Under the pieces are notes generated by a model. That model made no database searches. It saw only the letters and a program-made list of their open reading frames with translations, and was not told the DNA's origin. From Bathymodiolus brooksi (Eukaryota > Mollusca > Bivalvia > Mytilida > Modiolidae): a stretch of DNA of 64,000 nt. The position numbers and the translations under genes are program-made. Shown piece by piece: positions 10,905 through 21,839 of the stretch. Within the stretch, counting starts at the first letter, position 1. Each line of letters starts with the position of its first letter. The stretch is from contig OY804580.1 of the NCBI GenBank assembly GCA_963680875.1, positions 112,037,534-112,101,533 on the forward strand, written 5' to 3'.

Positions 10905-11640
10905 TTCCATTATATGTACCACAAAATAATAATTGTCAGTTTTTATGGCTAAATTATGTAGAGAGTATATTAAATGAATGTGGCCTTTCATATGTATGGT
11001 TGAACCAGTATTTCATAAGTGAACAATGGCTTAAAAACTCCGTTAAAACTTGTCTCCAAGATCAGTTTTACCAAACCTGGCATGCAAATATTGATACCGG
11101 CTCGAAAACTTTAAATTATCGCCTTCTTGAAAATAAATTTGAATTTGAAAATTATCTTAATATCCTCGACGATAGGGATATATTTACCTTTTGTCGCTTT
11201 AGGCTGAATAACCATAACTACCTGTTGAATACGGACGATGGAAAAACATACATAGGGAACTCAGAATTTTTAATTTATGTATCACAGCAGATCTTGGAGA
11301 TGAGTTCCATTATTTATTAAAATGTAATTATTTCAGTGAAAAAAGAAAAACTTGTTTAGATAAAAAATACTTTAAATATTGTAATATTCTGAAATTTGGT
11401 ACTTTAATGAATCTGACAAAAAAATCGAAAATAAAAAAACTTTGCACCTTTATAAGATATATCAATGAAAATGTCGGCCCTCCTGGCTGAAAAAAAAAAT
11501 GTAACTCTCTCTCTCTCATTTGTAAATATTGTACAGCTGTTTTCGTATTATGTATTGTATTGTATCTTATTGTGTATTATGTATGCATTTAATTTGTTAT
11601 CTGTATACCATTGTGTTAACAAAGGTTACCAGAAATAAAT
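10905..11640 (+). pseudogene. LINE reverse transcriptase C-terminus and 3' UTR (second part)
   Basis: Continues the LINE broken at 9307. VESILNECGLSYVW matches IRTILNECGFTYIW of the first LINE. TLNYRLLENKFEFENYLNIL near 11108 and CRFRLNNHNYL follow, then a frameshift near 11255. The GDEFHYLLKC zinc-finger-like remnant is next, and the frame ends at the TGA at 11487-11489. The 3' UTR has (CT)n near 11505 and T-rich sequence, and ends near GTTACCAGAAATAAATATAT at about 11640. An internal ATG frame (11000-11320) is part of this decayed ORF. Confidence 0.88.
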
Positions 11641-11812
11641 ATATATACTAATCGTTTTCATGGTGTCATCAATCATGTCCACGTTTATACTGTTACCGTT
11701 TCTGACCGTTGCTCTACACGAATCAGGTACCAGAAAAGCTTTATTAATTCTATGACAAAAAAACACTGAAGTTTACTTTACCCCTTTATTAGTACTCAAA
11801 ATCACACTATTT

Positions 11813-11980
11813 AAGAATTTAATGCATTCTTTTGAAGTTTCATTGGGGTATGAAAGCGTTGACCGAAGTACATTCATCAATGAAGCGCGGTCAATGAAGC
11901 GCGGTAGCTTCATGTTGAAAATGTAGTTCTATCAACACTTTCATACCCCAATGAAACTTCAAAAGAATGCATTCAATTCT
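11813..11980. repeat. Hairpin element
   Basis: The left arm (AATGCATTCTTTTGAAGTTT from 11821) pairs with the right arm ending AACTTCAAAAGAATGCATT near 11973. The arms are about 42 bp with few mismatches. The loop contains a direct duplicate, CAATGAAGCGCGG, at 11878-11890 and 11892-11904. Confidence 0.88.
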
Positions 11981-12321
11981 TATAATTGTATTTAAATCAC
12001 ACCAAAATTTAATATAGTTGAATTTTTCGTTGTGAATTTTATTTGTGTTATATTATTTGCTGTTGGAAATTACTACGCCATTGATTGTTTACATCTGACG
12101 TCGTCATGGAGGCACGTGCAAGTTCGGATTTGAGCTTCATTGGGATGTGAAACATCTCTTTTATAATCATGTGACCACTTCATAGCCAATCATATTGTAA
12201 CATTTCAATGAAAAACGGAAGTAATGTAATTATTGCAGGATAAAACAAAATAAATAATGCCAGTATTAACACCACGATGAAACATGATACACTAAGCTTT
12301 TACGTGAAATGACAACTTTTT

Positions 12322-12480
12322 CAATTCAATTCAAAGCTTTATTTAGAGTCGATATAAATCATACATATAACACAAGCTCTAATGAGCTTTTAAAATCGAC
12401 TAGTATTAAACTGGTATTAAATAATTAAATATACAAAATGTAATTGTTCAAATGACACACATGTTATGCATTATGGATGC
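12322..12480 (-). mobile_element. LINE 3' end, minus strand
   Basis: Starts TTTTTCAATTCAATTCAAAG, then CTTTATTTAGAGTCGATAT. On the minus strand this reads as an AATAAAG-type signal followed by a (TTGAA)n tail, typical of LINE 3' termini. No coding part remains. Confidence 0.6.
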
Positions 12481-12780
12481 CAATCATGTAAAATAACGAA
12501 AAAATGTGATATAAGTATGAAATATGAAATGGAAGGTGACGTCCATATGTTATATCATATACATACATTTTTTTGGCCGGAACCGGAAATATACAAAACA
12601 AACTATAAACAGCACGTCAAATAAAGAATATGTATTGTAGCATTGCCAACAAATGTAACAATTATGTATACAACATAGAGGAAGGATATTGCAAACGATT
12701 ATATGAAATAAATCATATTATTACACAAGGCTCTATTTTACTGTTTTTCTATTGGCCAGAAGCAATACACGTGACATTCC

Positions 12781-12940
12781 ATTTTCTAACATATTGATTA
12801 GCAAAAAGCAATTTCTGTGCAATGAATAATCATATTGAACTCTCTTGCAAAATCAATGAATGAAATTACGTGGCACGAGAGTGCAATATGGTTTTTTATT
12901 GCACAGAAATTGCTTTTTGCTAATCAATATGTTAGAAAAT
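12781..12940. repeat. Hairpin element (inner)
   Basis: The left arm ATTTTCTAACATATTGATTA continues to GCAATTTCTGTGCAAT. It pairs with the right arm ending TAATCAATATGTTAGAAAAT near 12937. The central part is GTGGCACGAGAGTGC. Confidence 0.88.
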
Positions 12941-13190
12941 TTCATAAAATGTCAAAATTTTCAAAATTTCAAAATTATAAAAATAAAAAAATTAAAATTT
13001 AAAGGTCAATTTTTTTTTTAATTTTAAAATTTCAAAAATTTCTTAAAATTTCATTTTTTTTAAAAAAAAATTCAAAATTTTCATAAAATTTGAAAACTTT
13101 CAAAAATTTCATAAGATTTCAAAAAAATTCAAAATGATAAAATTTTCAAAAAGTGTCAAAATTTCAAAGTTTTCATCAAATTTCAAAATT
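12941..13190. repeat. AT-rich low-complexity tract
   Basis: Degenerate repeats of TTTCAAAATTT and TCATAAAATTT-like words, almost without G or C. It lies between the inner hairpin and the outer inverted arm. Confidence 0.8.
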
Positions 13191-13218
13191 AGAGTAAAAT
13201 AGAGCCGTATGTAATAAA

Positions 13219-13320
13219 ACAATTACTGCACTTGAACGAGATCAATATGAGGTTTCATGGAGCAGAGTACAACAATATTGAACGAGGCGTTTGATCTTGT
13301 TCAAGTGCAGTAATTGTATA
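13219..13320. repeat. Hairpin element
   Basis: CAATTACTGCACTTGAACGA near 13219 pairs with TTGTTCAAGTGCAGTAATTG near 13298-13317. The loop is about 50 bases and contains GAACGAGGCG. Confidence 0.85.
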
Positions 13321-14516
13321 ATAGCCTGCACGTTATTTCTTTAATATGCTCAGAGTTATTAAAAATCTATGTGTAAGATTGTAAATTGTGACCAGTTCCG
13401 CGTTGTTTTTCACCAAGGCAATCACAAAAAATGGTAATTTCCATGATCATTCTAGTTAGCAGTGTTGTTGTTTTTTTAGCACCAATATCACAGATTTTAT
13501 TCAGTATCTCTTGTTACATTTTTACTTCAGAATCCAAGTTCCTCTAAAGTATCCCTGTGAAATTCAGTTTTGACTATCCAGGGAAATATTCAAAACTATA
13601 ATTACATATAAAGCTATACTATATAATTCTAATATATTCTATTTCATACAATATTATCACAGTTTATTTAATATATTCTGGAATAATGAATTAATTCCTA
13701 GTAATTTATTTTCCTTCATTTTTCTTTGAAATTCATTTTTAAATAACAGATAAACACACATCAATTTTCTTTGTCTTTTGTTCAGATACATAATAGAATT
13801 TGTAAATTGTAAATGTCAATATAGTTAAAGAAAAAGCAATTTAGGTGAAAATATTTTTTGTCGAAAATTTTGTGCCCAAATACTAAATGTTGAAGTCTGA
13901 TATTGTTTTCAAATTTGATTTTTTTAAAAACATTTTCAGTTAGCAGTGTTGTTTATAACGTCATATTTCAAAATATTATAAAATTTACTACGGACCGATA
14001 AACAAACATCTCTACTTAAAAAGGAAGGATATGTAATAATCCAGTTTTATTTTCTAAAATCGTTGTAAATCTGAAGAATATCAATGATTTCCATTACAGA
14101 TTGAAATGGCTGCACAATACTGTTAAAAAGACATTTAATTGATGTGTCAATTGTAAATTATTTTCAAGTTGGTGTTGTTGTCACATAAATATTCAATTCC
14201 TCATACAATTGATAGAAGTGCTGATTAATATTCTGATGGACAGCGACATTAATGGCCTTATTGCTCGTTACGTATTCAATGAGCAGGGGTACATTAATCT
14301 GACTAGAGATATTGGTTATTTGCATCAGAAATGAATGAAAAACATATTTTGCTAAAGTGCAGCACATTCACGTAAATGCATATTTGACATAAAAAATGTA
14401 CGTGAAGGATATTGCACTCAGCTTTAATCTCCATACAGCATACAGAATACATGCAATTGTATTGACTCGGCGCTAGGATTGACCTTCAGATGAGTGACAC
14501 TGAACATTAAAATCCA
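13321..14516. other. Unassigned AT-rich sequence
   Basis: No gene or repeat is recognised. CAGTTAGCAGTGTTG-like words occur twice (near 13455 and 13938), suggesting an old local duplication. Confidence 0.45.
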
Positions 14517-14672
14517 GTTTTAATTAAAACCTTGTTATAATACTAACTTGTTTTAAAACCTTGTTATAATACTAGCTTGTTTTAAAACCTTGTTATAATA
14601 TTAACTTGTTTTAAAACCTTGTTATACTACTAACTTGTTTTAAAACCTTGTTATAATACTAACTTGTTTTCT
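14517..14672. repeat. 29-bp minisatellite, about 5 copies
   Basis: The unit TTTTAAAACCTTGTTATAAT plus ACTAACTTG is repeated with few changes (TAGCTTG, TATTAAC and CTACTAAC variants). Confidence 0.92.
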
Positions 14673-14689
14673 ATTAATATAATTAAAGA

Positions 14690-14860
14690 CGTTTTACTTT
14701 AACACTATTTCAATTTTACCATGGCAGCCATTTTAAGTAGTGGAGGAAATTGAAGTACGAAAAACGCCGACTTTCCGAAAGGCATTGACACAATTAATTA
14801 ATTCAAGTTGAATCGAGTACACCTAAGGGTGGGAGTCGATCTTCCTAAGGGCCACTGAAT
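14690..14860 (-). mobile_element. SINE family 2 remnant, minus strand
   Basis: Keeps CATGGCAGCCATTTTAAGTA, GTGGAGGAAATTGAAGTAC and TCGAGTACACCTAAGGG in the family 2 order. The head is not recognisable. Confidence 0.55.
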
Positions 14861-15789
14861 CAAGATTGAAATTTCTCTTACTTTCCCATTTAGTAGAAAA
14901 GTTGTGGCAGATCTCGAATCGAAACTAAAATAATCAATAGTAGTGAAAAAAAAATATTCTGCGTTCTTCACCTAATAGTCACACTAAACTCATATAAATG
15001 ATGAACACAACCGAAACAGTAATTATAATTAAGTCCCACAGCCTTTTTATGTCCATCATATTGTTTTGTTCCATACATGCCAATCAATGTCTGGCAATAT
15101 CCCATATATTGTTTATGTCCCATAGCACAAAAAAAAACCAAAATAAAAACCATACAACAACAAAAACACCCCAAAAAATCAAACGCGTTATTTGTGTAAA
15201 TATTCCAGAAAAGATGAATGACCAAACGATAGGAATGATTCTACTGGAAATGTAATCACACAATCATGTAAGACGCAGCAAAGACGAATGGTTTTCCTCT
15301 TACAATCACGAATTGGAACCGACTTTCATTTGCCATAATTATCAGTAACTCTGTTCAAACATTCAAGGCGACTGGCTCATCAATCTAATCCTAAATTATC
15401 AAAACTGTGCACGATTTTAACCTCTTCAATTGTCACGTGCAACCTCTGACATAATCTTCAACTTCATTGAAAGTGGTCAGTATTTGGTTGACGTATAACC
15501 CGAAGACCCACCGAACTTCCCGCCATCGATACAAAATGATAAATAAATCAGACTGTCTCTGGAGATTTCCCTCAGTCAGACATGTGTCAGATCAATTGAC
15601 CATAATCTAATTATAATAATAAATCGAATGGACTGTGAAAAAAAAAGGTTTTGTACATGATTTCTATAAGGTGAATGTTAACAAGGACACAAATGAAATC
15701 ATGTGCCACGAAGAATTATTGACATGAATATAAATAGTATGTTAATACAACAAGTTAAAACCTTAGTAATTAATACATTTCAATGGCTA
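14861..15789. other. Unassigned sequence
   Basis: Overlapping open frames on both strands near 14970-15255 have A/T-biased composition and no domain. I do not call them genes. Confidence 0.5.
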
Positions 15790-16060
15790 ATAAACTGAAT
15801 ATTCTAAGAACAGTTTGCAGATACCAAAAAAGTATTCCGAGTTCATAAATCGAGGAAAGAGAGACAATGTAATGTCTAACGAAAAAGGAAAGAAAACTAT
15901 TTTTGGTCGACAAAAAGAAAATATAAGATTGAGCAACACCGGAAGTGAACTCATGTGTTCCAGAAGTGTTCTCCATATCTTCTCCACTAATGCCACTCTT
16001 GAACCTCGTTGTGTCAAAATCAAAGTTACTTATAATTGAGTTCGGATGAACCATAACCAG
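15790..16060 (-). mobile_element. Family C repeat, minus strand
   Basis: Reads ACAGTTTGCAGATACCAAAA, GAGTTCATAAATCGAGGAAA, then GGAAGTGAACTCATGTGTTCC and CTTGAACCTCGTTGTGTC. It is the reverse complement of family C, with the middle portion (around the TTACTCGATC word) missing or diverged. Confidence 0.65.
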
Positions 16061-16134
16061 ATACTCGGGTAATCAGTGAAATTGTAGATAGCAAATGCTA
16101 TGGACGGATTATATTCTACTTCAAGCTTTCTTTA

Positions 16135-16350
16135 AACAAACAAAAGTAAAGGTAGGCCCATAAAACTAGCTTAAGCTCGCCATTTTTCTTGCAGTACATG
16201 TACCAAGCCAGGAACGTGAGAGGTAATGTACTTGTGTGTCAATATTGATTTTGTCTCTTCCTACGATTTTACTATTTGATTTTAGAACTGATTCGACAGC
16301 GTGGTATTTTTCTATATTCTACTTCTGGTCTGGTGATACTCTCGGAAATG
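16135..16350 (+). mobile_element. Family D dispersed repeat, plus strand
   Basis: GGCCCATAAAACTAGCTTAA is followed by GTACCAAGCCAGGAACGTGA, ATTTTGTCTCTTCCTACGAT and GATTCGACAGCGTGGTATTT. This is the family D order. A minus-strand copy follows about 100 bp later, making an inverted pair. Confidence 0.75.
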
Positions 16351-16454
16351 GCTAGTTTACCGGAAGTGGTACTGGTCAATAAAATTAAAAATAGCATTAA
16401 ATATTAGTAAATATCAAAATAACACATGCATAAATGTTTAAGTTAAAAGAATAA

Positions 16455-16725
16455 AATGGAGAAAATAAATACCACACTGTCTGAAGAATTCCAAATCAAA
16501 TATCAACATCGTAGACAGAAACAAAATAGATACCCATAACACATAAATACATGACAGCTCACTTTCCTGGCTTGGTACAGGCACTTCAATAAAATGTGAC
16601 GGGGTTAAACTAGATTTAAGGCCCCCCCCTTAATGAAAGGATGCGGTCATGCAAGTGCTTTCCACATGAGAGTAAAATACCAACTCTTACATATAACCGG
16701 ACGAACAGCGTTATTATAAAGAATA
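16455..16725 (-). mobile_element. Family D repeat, minus strand (inverted partner)
   Basis: Contains AATACCACACTGTCTGAAGA, CCTGGCTTGGTACAGGCAC, GGTTAAACTAGATTTAAGGC and ATGAAAGGATGCGGTCATGC. It ends in CGAACAGCGTTATTATAAAG, the sequence from which the 56-bp array at 45.8-48.8 kb is built. Confidence 0.8.
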
Positions 16726-16764
16726 CATTACATAATATACTTAATCTTTGTGACACATAAGCTT

Positions 16765-17095
16765 TAAGTGGGATTCGTGTTGCTCGATCTTTAGTTTTCT
16801 GTGTAATGTTTTGTACATCGTTATTTGTCCTTTTCTTTTGGCCATGGTGTTGTCTGTCCTTCGAATTACGGCTTCTAATTACCTTTTTGGTATCTGTTGG
16901 CCATTGTGTTGTCTGTCCTTCTTCGATTTAAGGCTTCTGATTACCTTTTTGGTATCTTTTGGCCATTGTGTTGTCTGTCCTTCGATTTACGGCTTCTGAT
17001 TACCTCTTTGGTATCTATTGGCCATTGTGTTGTCTGTCCTTCTTCGATTTACGGCTTCTGATTACCTTTTTGGTATCTTCAAACCTTTCATGTCG
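16765..17095 (+). mobile_element. Family C repeat carrying a 59-62-bp tandem array
   Basis: GTGGGATTCGTGTTGCTCG opens the copy. From 16839 to about 17082 the segment GGCCATTGTGTTGTCTGTCC through GATTACCTTTTTGGTATC is repeated about four times (starts at 16839, 16899, 16961 and 17020). The array is an internal expansion of family C. Confidence 0.85.
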
Positions 17096-17955
17096 TATGT
17101 GTAAATACTAGTTTTATTAAAGAATGCTGATGGAGATGTACTTTATGAAACATATTCTATGTTCAGAGTACATGTACTTTACTTACATGACAGATAACAT
17201 AAAGCGTTTTAACGTTTTCTTTTTTTTGTGTGTGACAGCTTTCCTATTAAAATCTGTTATTTTTAGATGGGGTTTTATTATATATAAAAGGCAAAAAAAT
17301 AAGATGTCCTCGCTGATATGTTTGTCTCTAATTGCATCCATGAAAACAACATTAAACAAAGTACAAGTCCTGTTTATGTTCGTGACAGAATGAAAACTCA
17401 GTTATTCGTTTTCCGTGATTGTGTGACAGTTTTACTATTAAAGTGTCTTCTTTAAAGACATGTGTGTGTCAACTATACAGATGTAACTGAGATATCTTGA
17501 TGATCTTCTTATCTTCAAGGCTAGAAATGACATACCATGTCAGTATTCAATATTAGAATTAAGCAGAAGATAATGAGGTAAGATGTGGGGAGATAACTCT
17601 GTTTATTGTGAGTGACAATGTTATACTCGTGTTTAATGATATGGATTACATTTTGATATATTTGACCTCGTTTTGGAAATCATCATGACTGACACACGAA
17701 ATAAATGAGAAATTATTATAGAATTGATGTTGCAATGTGATCAATTATTGCATTTAGATGGGAAGCTATACAAATATGTATTTTGACAGGTTTATTTGAA
17801 TAAAATAAATCTGTAACCCTACGTTAGTTTATAGGCTTTATCAACTGTCTCTGTGATTCGTTGACTCTTAGTCACATGATTCCCCCAAATAAGGCAAATA
17901 ATTATTACATATGTTATATTAAAGTGCAAAGGTCTAATGTAAACTTATATTTTCT
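17096..17955. other. Unassigned sequence
   Basis: The frame at 17124-17393 has no recognisable domain, and its hydrophobic stretches reflect T-rich composition. Nothing else is seen. Confidence 0.45.
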
Positions 17956-17959
17956 CTTC

Positions 17960-18180
17960 TATATTATTCTAAACATGTTATCAGGTACGCGAAGAGGGGA
18001 GGTTTGGACCCATAAAACTAGTTTTACCCCGCCAGTTTAATCTACAGTTTTCTGTGTAGTATTTTATCGGCTATTGCTTGTCTTTTTGTTCTTTTTTCCA
18101 ACTTGGTCATTGCGTTGTGTTCCCTTCTTTGTATTACGCGTTCTGATTACCCCTTAGGCATCTTCAAGCTTTCCCTCGGA
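17960..18180 (+). mobile_element. Joined family D and family C remnants
   Basis: ACCCATAAAACTAGTTTTAC and CCCCGCCAGTTTA are family D. They are followed by TTTTCTGTGTAGTATTTTAT and ATTACGCGTTCTGATTACCC from family C. Either the two were joined by recombination or both belong to one larger composite element. Confidence 0.65.
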
Positions 18181-18288
18181 CAGGTCCCCTAAAGAATAAT
18201 TCTTTATTTTTGTATGGACAACGTACACCAAGAATGCACATTCAAAGGTAAAATATACAACCAGAAACGCACATAAAATCTCAATATA

Positions 18289-18434
18289 GGATTAAACGTA
18301 TTTTTTCCGGAGTTTATTTATGTATAACCTGGACCAATTCACTCACAAACAATGTAAGTTTGTGAGTGACTAGTTTGTGAGTGAATTGGTCCAGGTTATA
18401 CATTAATAAACTCCGGAAAAAATACGCTTAATCC
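18289..18434. repeat. Hairpin element with 62-bp arms
   Basis: Left arm 18289-18350 and right arm 18373-18434 pair with about two mismatches. They read GGATTAAACGTATTTTTTCC... and ...GGAAAAAATACGCTTAATCC. The spacer holds an extra direct copy (GTTTGTGAGTGA, 18358-18369) of the inner part of the right arm. Confidence 0.95.
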
Positions 18435-18534
18435 TTATAATTCTGTAACTAAGTTTTTTTTTTCATTTGTTTTGACAATTAACATTTGGGGATCCCCAGT
18501 ACGCACACATACATTCCATTGATGTTTGTCGGCC

Positions 18535-18790
18535 ATGAATAACAAAATGCACTAACCTTGTTTTCCTACATTGATAACTAGACGGTGATGTAATTAAGTT
18601 ACTGATATTTTCCAATTTGATGGCATTTTGTATTTAGCTACTCAAACAAGGAAAATGCCCACACAATCGTAAAATAAATCAGTAACCAGCTTGTGTCAAT
18701 CAGCGTCCCTTGTAAGCAACGTCACAGGATGACGATATATTACAAAAGTCAAAGTCGATAGATGGTTGTCTTAAGTATTTCTTCCGGAAT
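18535..18790 (+). repeat. Unexpanded paralogue of the sequence hosting the 24-bp satellite
   Basis: AATAACAAAATGCACTAACC is followed directly by TTGTTTTCCTACATTGATAA, TAGACGGTGATGTAATTAAG and TTTCCAATTTGATGGCATTT. Next come TAGCTACTCAAACAAG, GTAACCAGCTTGTGTCAATC and TCGATAGATGGTTGTCTTAA. The same blocks flank the 24-bp array at 35.34-40.41 kb and the piggyBac-like insert (resuming at 42.095 kb), with both insertions absent here. The element itself is unclassified and has no coding capacity. Confidence 0.9.
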
Positions 18791-19487
18791 TTTTTTTTAA
18801 GTCAACAATACAAGCTTTTTTTTCATTGGCATTTATTTTTTTATTTCATATCTGACAATAATTGTCGATTATTAACAATAAACATTGTTTCTTTTATCTT
18901 TTTTTATTATCGGGAATCCAAGCCGCCATTTTGTTTACAATACGAAAAAAGTAGTCCGATGAACATCTTCTATCGAAAAATAAACTGACAAAAATTCCGC
19001 CTCCATAAGCGCTTATACCCAATCAGAGTATAGGATTTCGAATTATGTAAATCATATAAGAAATATTACAAAATAATCAGATAAATGAAATAACAAGATA
19101 TATATTACGATAACACAGAGTTAGAATTTTGCTAAATTAACCAATGGCGACTCGTTATTAAATTAGTCGGTTATAATACATGACTTTTATCTACTTAATA
19201 CGTATCTATCTATTTCAATATACAATACAAAATATACAAATATATATTACTATATAAATAATTCAAGGAAAAATTATTTATCTAAAGGCCATCAACGAAG
19301 CAGTGGAATGGATTAAGGTAATTGATGTCTACATTCAAATGAATTAGATAGTATATTATCAATAGGATGACCACACCGTCCACTCTAGAAAATAAAGCCT
19401 GAATTACAAGATAATAGACTTCTTATTTACATTAATGGTTTAAAGAATAGGTTTTACAACACATTTCACTGAGAGCTGGTTGGCTTT
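18791..19487. other. Unassigned AT-rich sequence
   Basis: Poly(T)-rich at 18810-18910, with nothing coding or repetitive recognised afterwards. Confidence 0.45.
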
Positions 19488-19556
19488 GAGTGTACCTGAT
19501 GAAGGTTATTCCAGAAACGCGTCGTGCGCACTAAATTTGATATCTACGTTTTTATT
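19488..19556 (+). other. Hammerhead-like repeat module, copy a
   Basis: GTACCTGATGAAGGTTATTC is followed by CAGAAACGCGTCGTGCGCAC and TAAATTTGATATCTACG. CTGATGA and GAAAC match the two conserved strands of a hammerhead ribozyme core. The bases between can form a short GG/CC stem II, and ACGC...GCG could form stem III. The base expected to be U opposite A15.1 is C, so activity is doubtful. The family link is from memory of similar modules in mussels. Confidence 0.5.
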
Positions 19557-19781
19557 GGACCGATAAAGCTAATTTAATCCTGCCACTCTGTTGTAATGAA
19601 AGATGATTCCAAATCTTAAACATTATACTTATTGAACAATTAAAGAAACAGAACCAGTGAGTGAAAAGTGGAATCAAATATTTAAATACACGCTACCTAA
19701 ATATAACGCAAATGTGAGACTGGAATAATACAACATCGCGTGTGTACCTACAGAAAACAGCGATTTTATGTAATAAAAACG

Positions 19782-19845
19782 TAGATATCAAACTTAATGC
19801 GCATGATGCGCTTCATGAATAACCTTTATCAGGTACGCTCAAAAT
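19782..19845 (-). other. Hammerhead-like repeat module, copy b (degenerate)
   Basis: The reverse complement reads GCGTACCTGATAAAGGTTAT, then TCATGAAGCGCATCATGCGC. Both core strands carry a change (CTGATAA, GAAGC), so it would be dead. GCGCATCATGCGC forms a perfect 6-bp stem. Confidence 0.5.
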
Positions 19846-20679
19846 CTAAAGATATGTAAAAGCATTACACATTCGACTGTTATCAAAGCTGTGTGATAAA
19901 ACGGCTATTAATTTACAGTTTGTGTTCCGGGTTGTTTAGACAGTAAGTGATCATCATCAGTCACAGAACAATTGATCGTAAATAACTGGTCTATGATAGA
20001 TCAATTAAATACACTAATCTGTATATCTGTGTCTATACAGAAATACAAACATATTTATATAATTGTGTAAATAATTACAGAAAGAGTACTTGACTGAATA
20101 TCTCCAATGGCTGAACCGCAATAAATATTGGTATATTCATATAAAAATGAGCTATGAATTTTATAGGTTTTTGAAATTTGGTGAATGGTAGGGCACGCCT
20201 AATGTTAATATTTGTGAACTAGATGCATGTGGTGCATTTTGATCAATTCTATCATTGATGGGCGGCTGAAGCATCCGCTATTAATGAAATGATGCGGATG
20301 TGCAAGTGTTTTGCATATCTGATTATGCATACTATGCATTCAACTATTTAATATAATCGTGTATTTCAAAGCACTAATGCTCCCTTGCTATTGGTTTTTC
20401 TTGTAAGTTTGCATTGTTTGTTCTCCTGTAAAATATATATCTCATTTTAACGTCATGGTTCACTAGTTGTGTTTTATCTCTCCGTACTCGTACTGTGATT
20501 ATTTGTACTTTGTCACCTGACTGGTGTTTGACCTCTGCGTCTTCAAGCAATAGAGAATTAATCTTAATGAAGGGTAAATATTACATTTAGATCAATACAG
20601 AAATAAAATATATTGATAATTACCAAATCTCAATGGAATGTACTTTAATTAAAGTCATTCAAGGGTAAATAAGTTGGCA
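19846..20679. other. Mostly unassigned; family D remnant near 20265-20345
   Basis: ATTAATGAAATGATGCGGAT and GTGCAAGTGTTTTGCATAT match the family D segment before the 56-bp unit (minus orientation). The rest shows nothing recognisable. Confidence 0.5.
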
Positions 20680-21195
20680 TATTGGTGATTAACACCACTT
20701 TTTACAATATATTTCAGTATTACTATGTCAGGCAGTTTTATGGGTACAAGAAACAGAAGTACCTGAAATAAAACCAACGACCTTCAGCAAATCACTGATA
20801 AACAGAATACCCTACACAATTCACCAAGCTGCCGTACGTCACTGATAAACAGGAATACCCTACAAAAATCACCAAGCTTCCGTATCTCACTGATAAACAG
20901 GAATACCCGAAAAAAACAACAACCGACCTGTGGCAACTCACTGATAAATCATAGACCTTTAGCGTCACTAATAAAGCACCAATCTGCAGCAAGTCACTGA
21001 TAAACACGTATACAAAGAGAAAACTACCGACCTGATACAAGTCAGTGATAAACTTTATGATACAATATTTATTTAAGTGCACGTCTTTAAGGACGGTAGT
21101 CGAACTTACAAGTTTATATGATGATTCTCGCTAATTGCATAAGTAGATCTATATGTAAATCTGACTATCGTACGATCGCGCCCACGATAGCAAGC
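20680..21195 (-). mobile_element. SINE family 2, minus strand, internally expanded
   Basis: Starts with the family 2 tail (TTAACACCACTTTTTACAAT). It ends with head-like sequence: AGTCGAACTTACAAG near 21095, then TGACTATCGTACGATCG. In between, the segment with CACTGATAAACAGGAATACC and ACCAAGCT is repeated about five times with decay (20785-21055), doubling the length from about 255 to about 515 bp. Confidence 0.75.
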
Positions 21196-21517
21196 ATGTT
21201 AAATGGAATATATGAATAAATGCAGTACATCCTATTATAACATTAAGACATTCCAACATAAATAAATGTTATACACATACATATTACTAAAGATATTCCA
21301 GTGAAAATTGTGATAGGTATATACATCATTGGATGATATTGTAATTTGTGGTTACTAAAAATTGCAATTACACGCAAACACATCTCATTTAATAAGAGGA
21401 AATAATGGGATCCGTCCACCGTCATAATTATTAAATAATTGTGTAATTGTAACTTTGTGATAAATATGTCTATTATCGTTGTTTTTCCCATTTATAAAAA
21501 AATCACTGAATTAAAAT

Positions 21518-21805
21518 TAAGAAATAATTCATGGAAGCCATATGTATATATTGTTTTTACCACGGGTAGGCCTTTATGTCACGAAGAAAAAATGCTCGGG
21601 GTAAAAAGCTGACATAAAGGCCTACCCGTGATAAAAACAATATATACATATAGCTTCCATGAATTATTTCGATTCTAATATGTAAAAATTGGTAAAATAT
21701 CGTTATAAATTGTCGATGACGTCATAAATTTAATCGGTCATAGATAAATATTATTTTTACCACGGGTTTGGAATCAAAGCGTATGAAGGACGTCATATTA
21801 GAATG
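21518..21805 (+). mobile_element. Hairpin element, type GAAATAATTC, copy 1
   Basis: A hairpin of about 62-bp arms (21519-21670) is delimited by GAAATAATTCATGGAAGCC and GCTTCCATGAATTATTTCG. The inner portion is ACCACGGGTAGGCCTTTATG. Downstream unique sequence (GACGTCATAAATTTAATCGG, ACCACGGGTTTGGAATC) follows to about 21805. A second copy of the whole arrangement lies inverted at 54698-55005. Confidence 0.9.
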
Positions 21806-21839
21806 AAAAACAAAAAATATCAAACTGTATGAACATTTC

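Larger units (their letters stand above)
12715..13222. repeat. Nested inverted-repeat element
   Basis: Outer arms: TATTACACAAGGCTCTATTT near 12718 pairs with AAATAGAGCCGTATGTAATA at 13198-13217. They enclose the inner hairpin at 12781-12940 and a low-complexity block. This could be a terminal-inverted-repeat element or one hairpin inserted in another. Confidence 0.7.

Noticed and set aside
12941..13190. Possible matrix-attachment region or origin
   Set aside because: Only AT-richness supports it; there is no specific motif.
14968..15255. Overlapping 85-codon frames on both strands
   Set aside because: Composition-driven (A- and T-rich codons), with no domain and no similarity to anything recognised.
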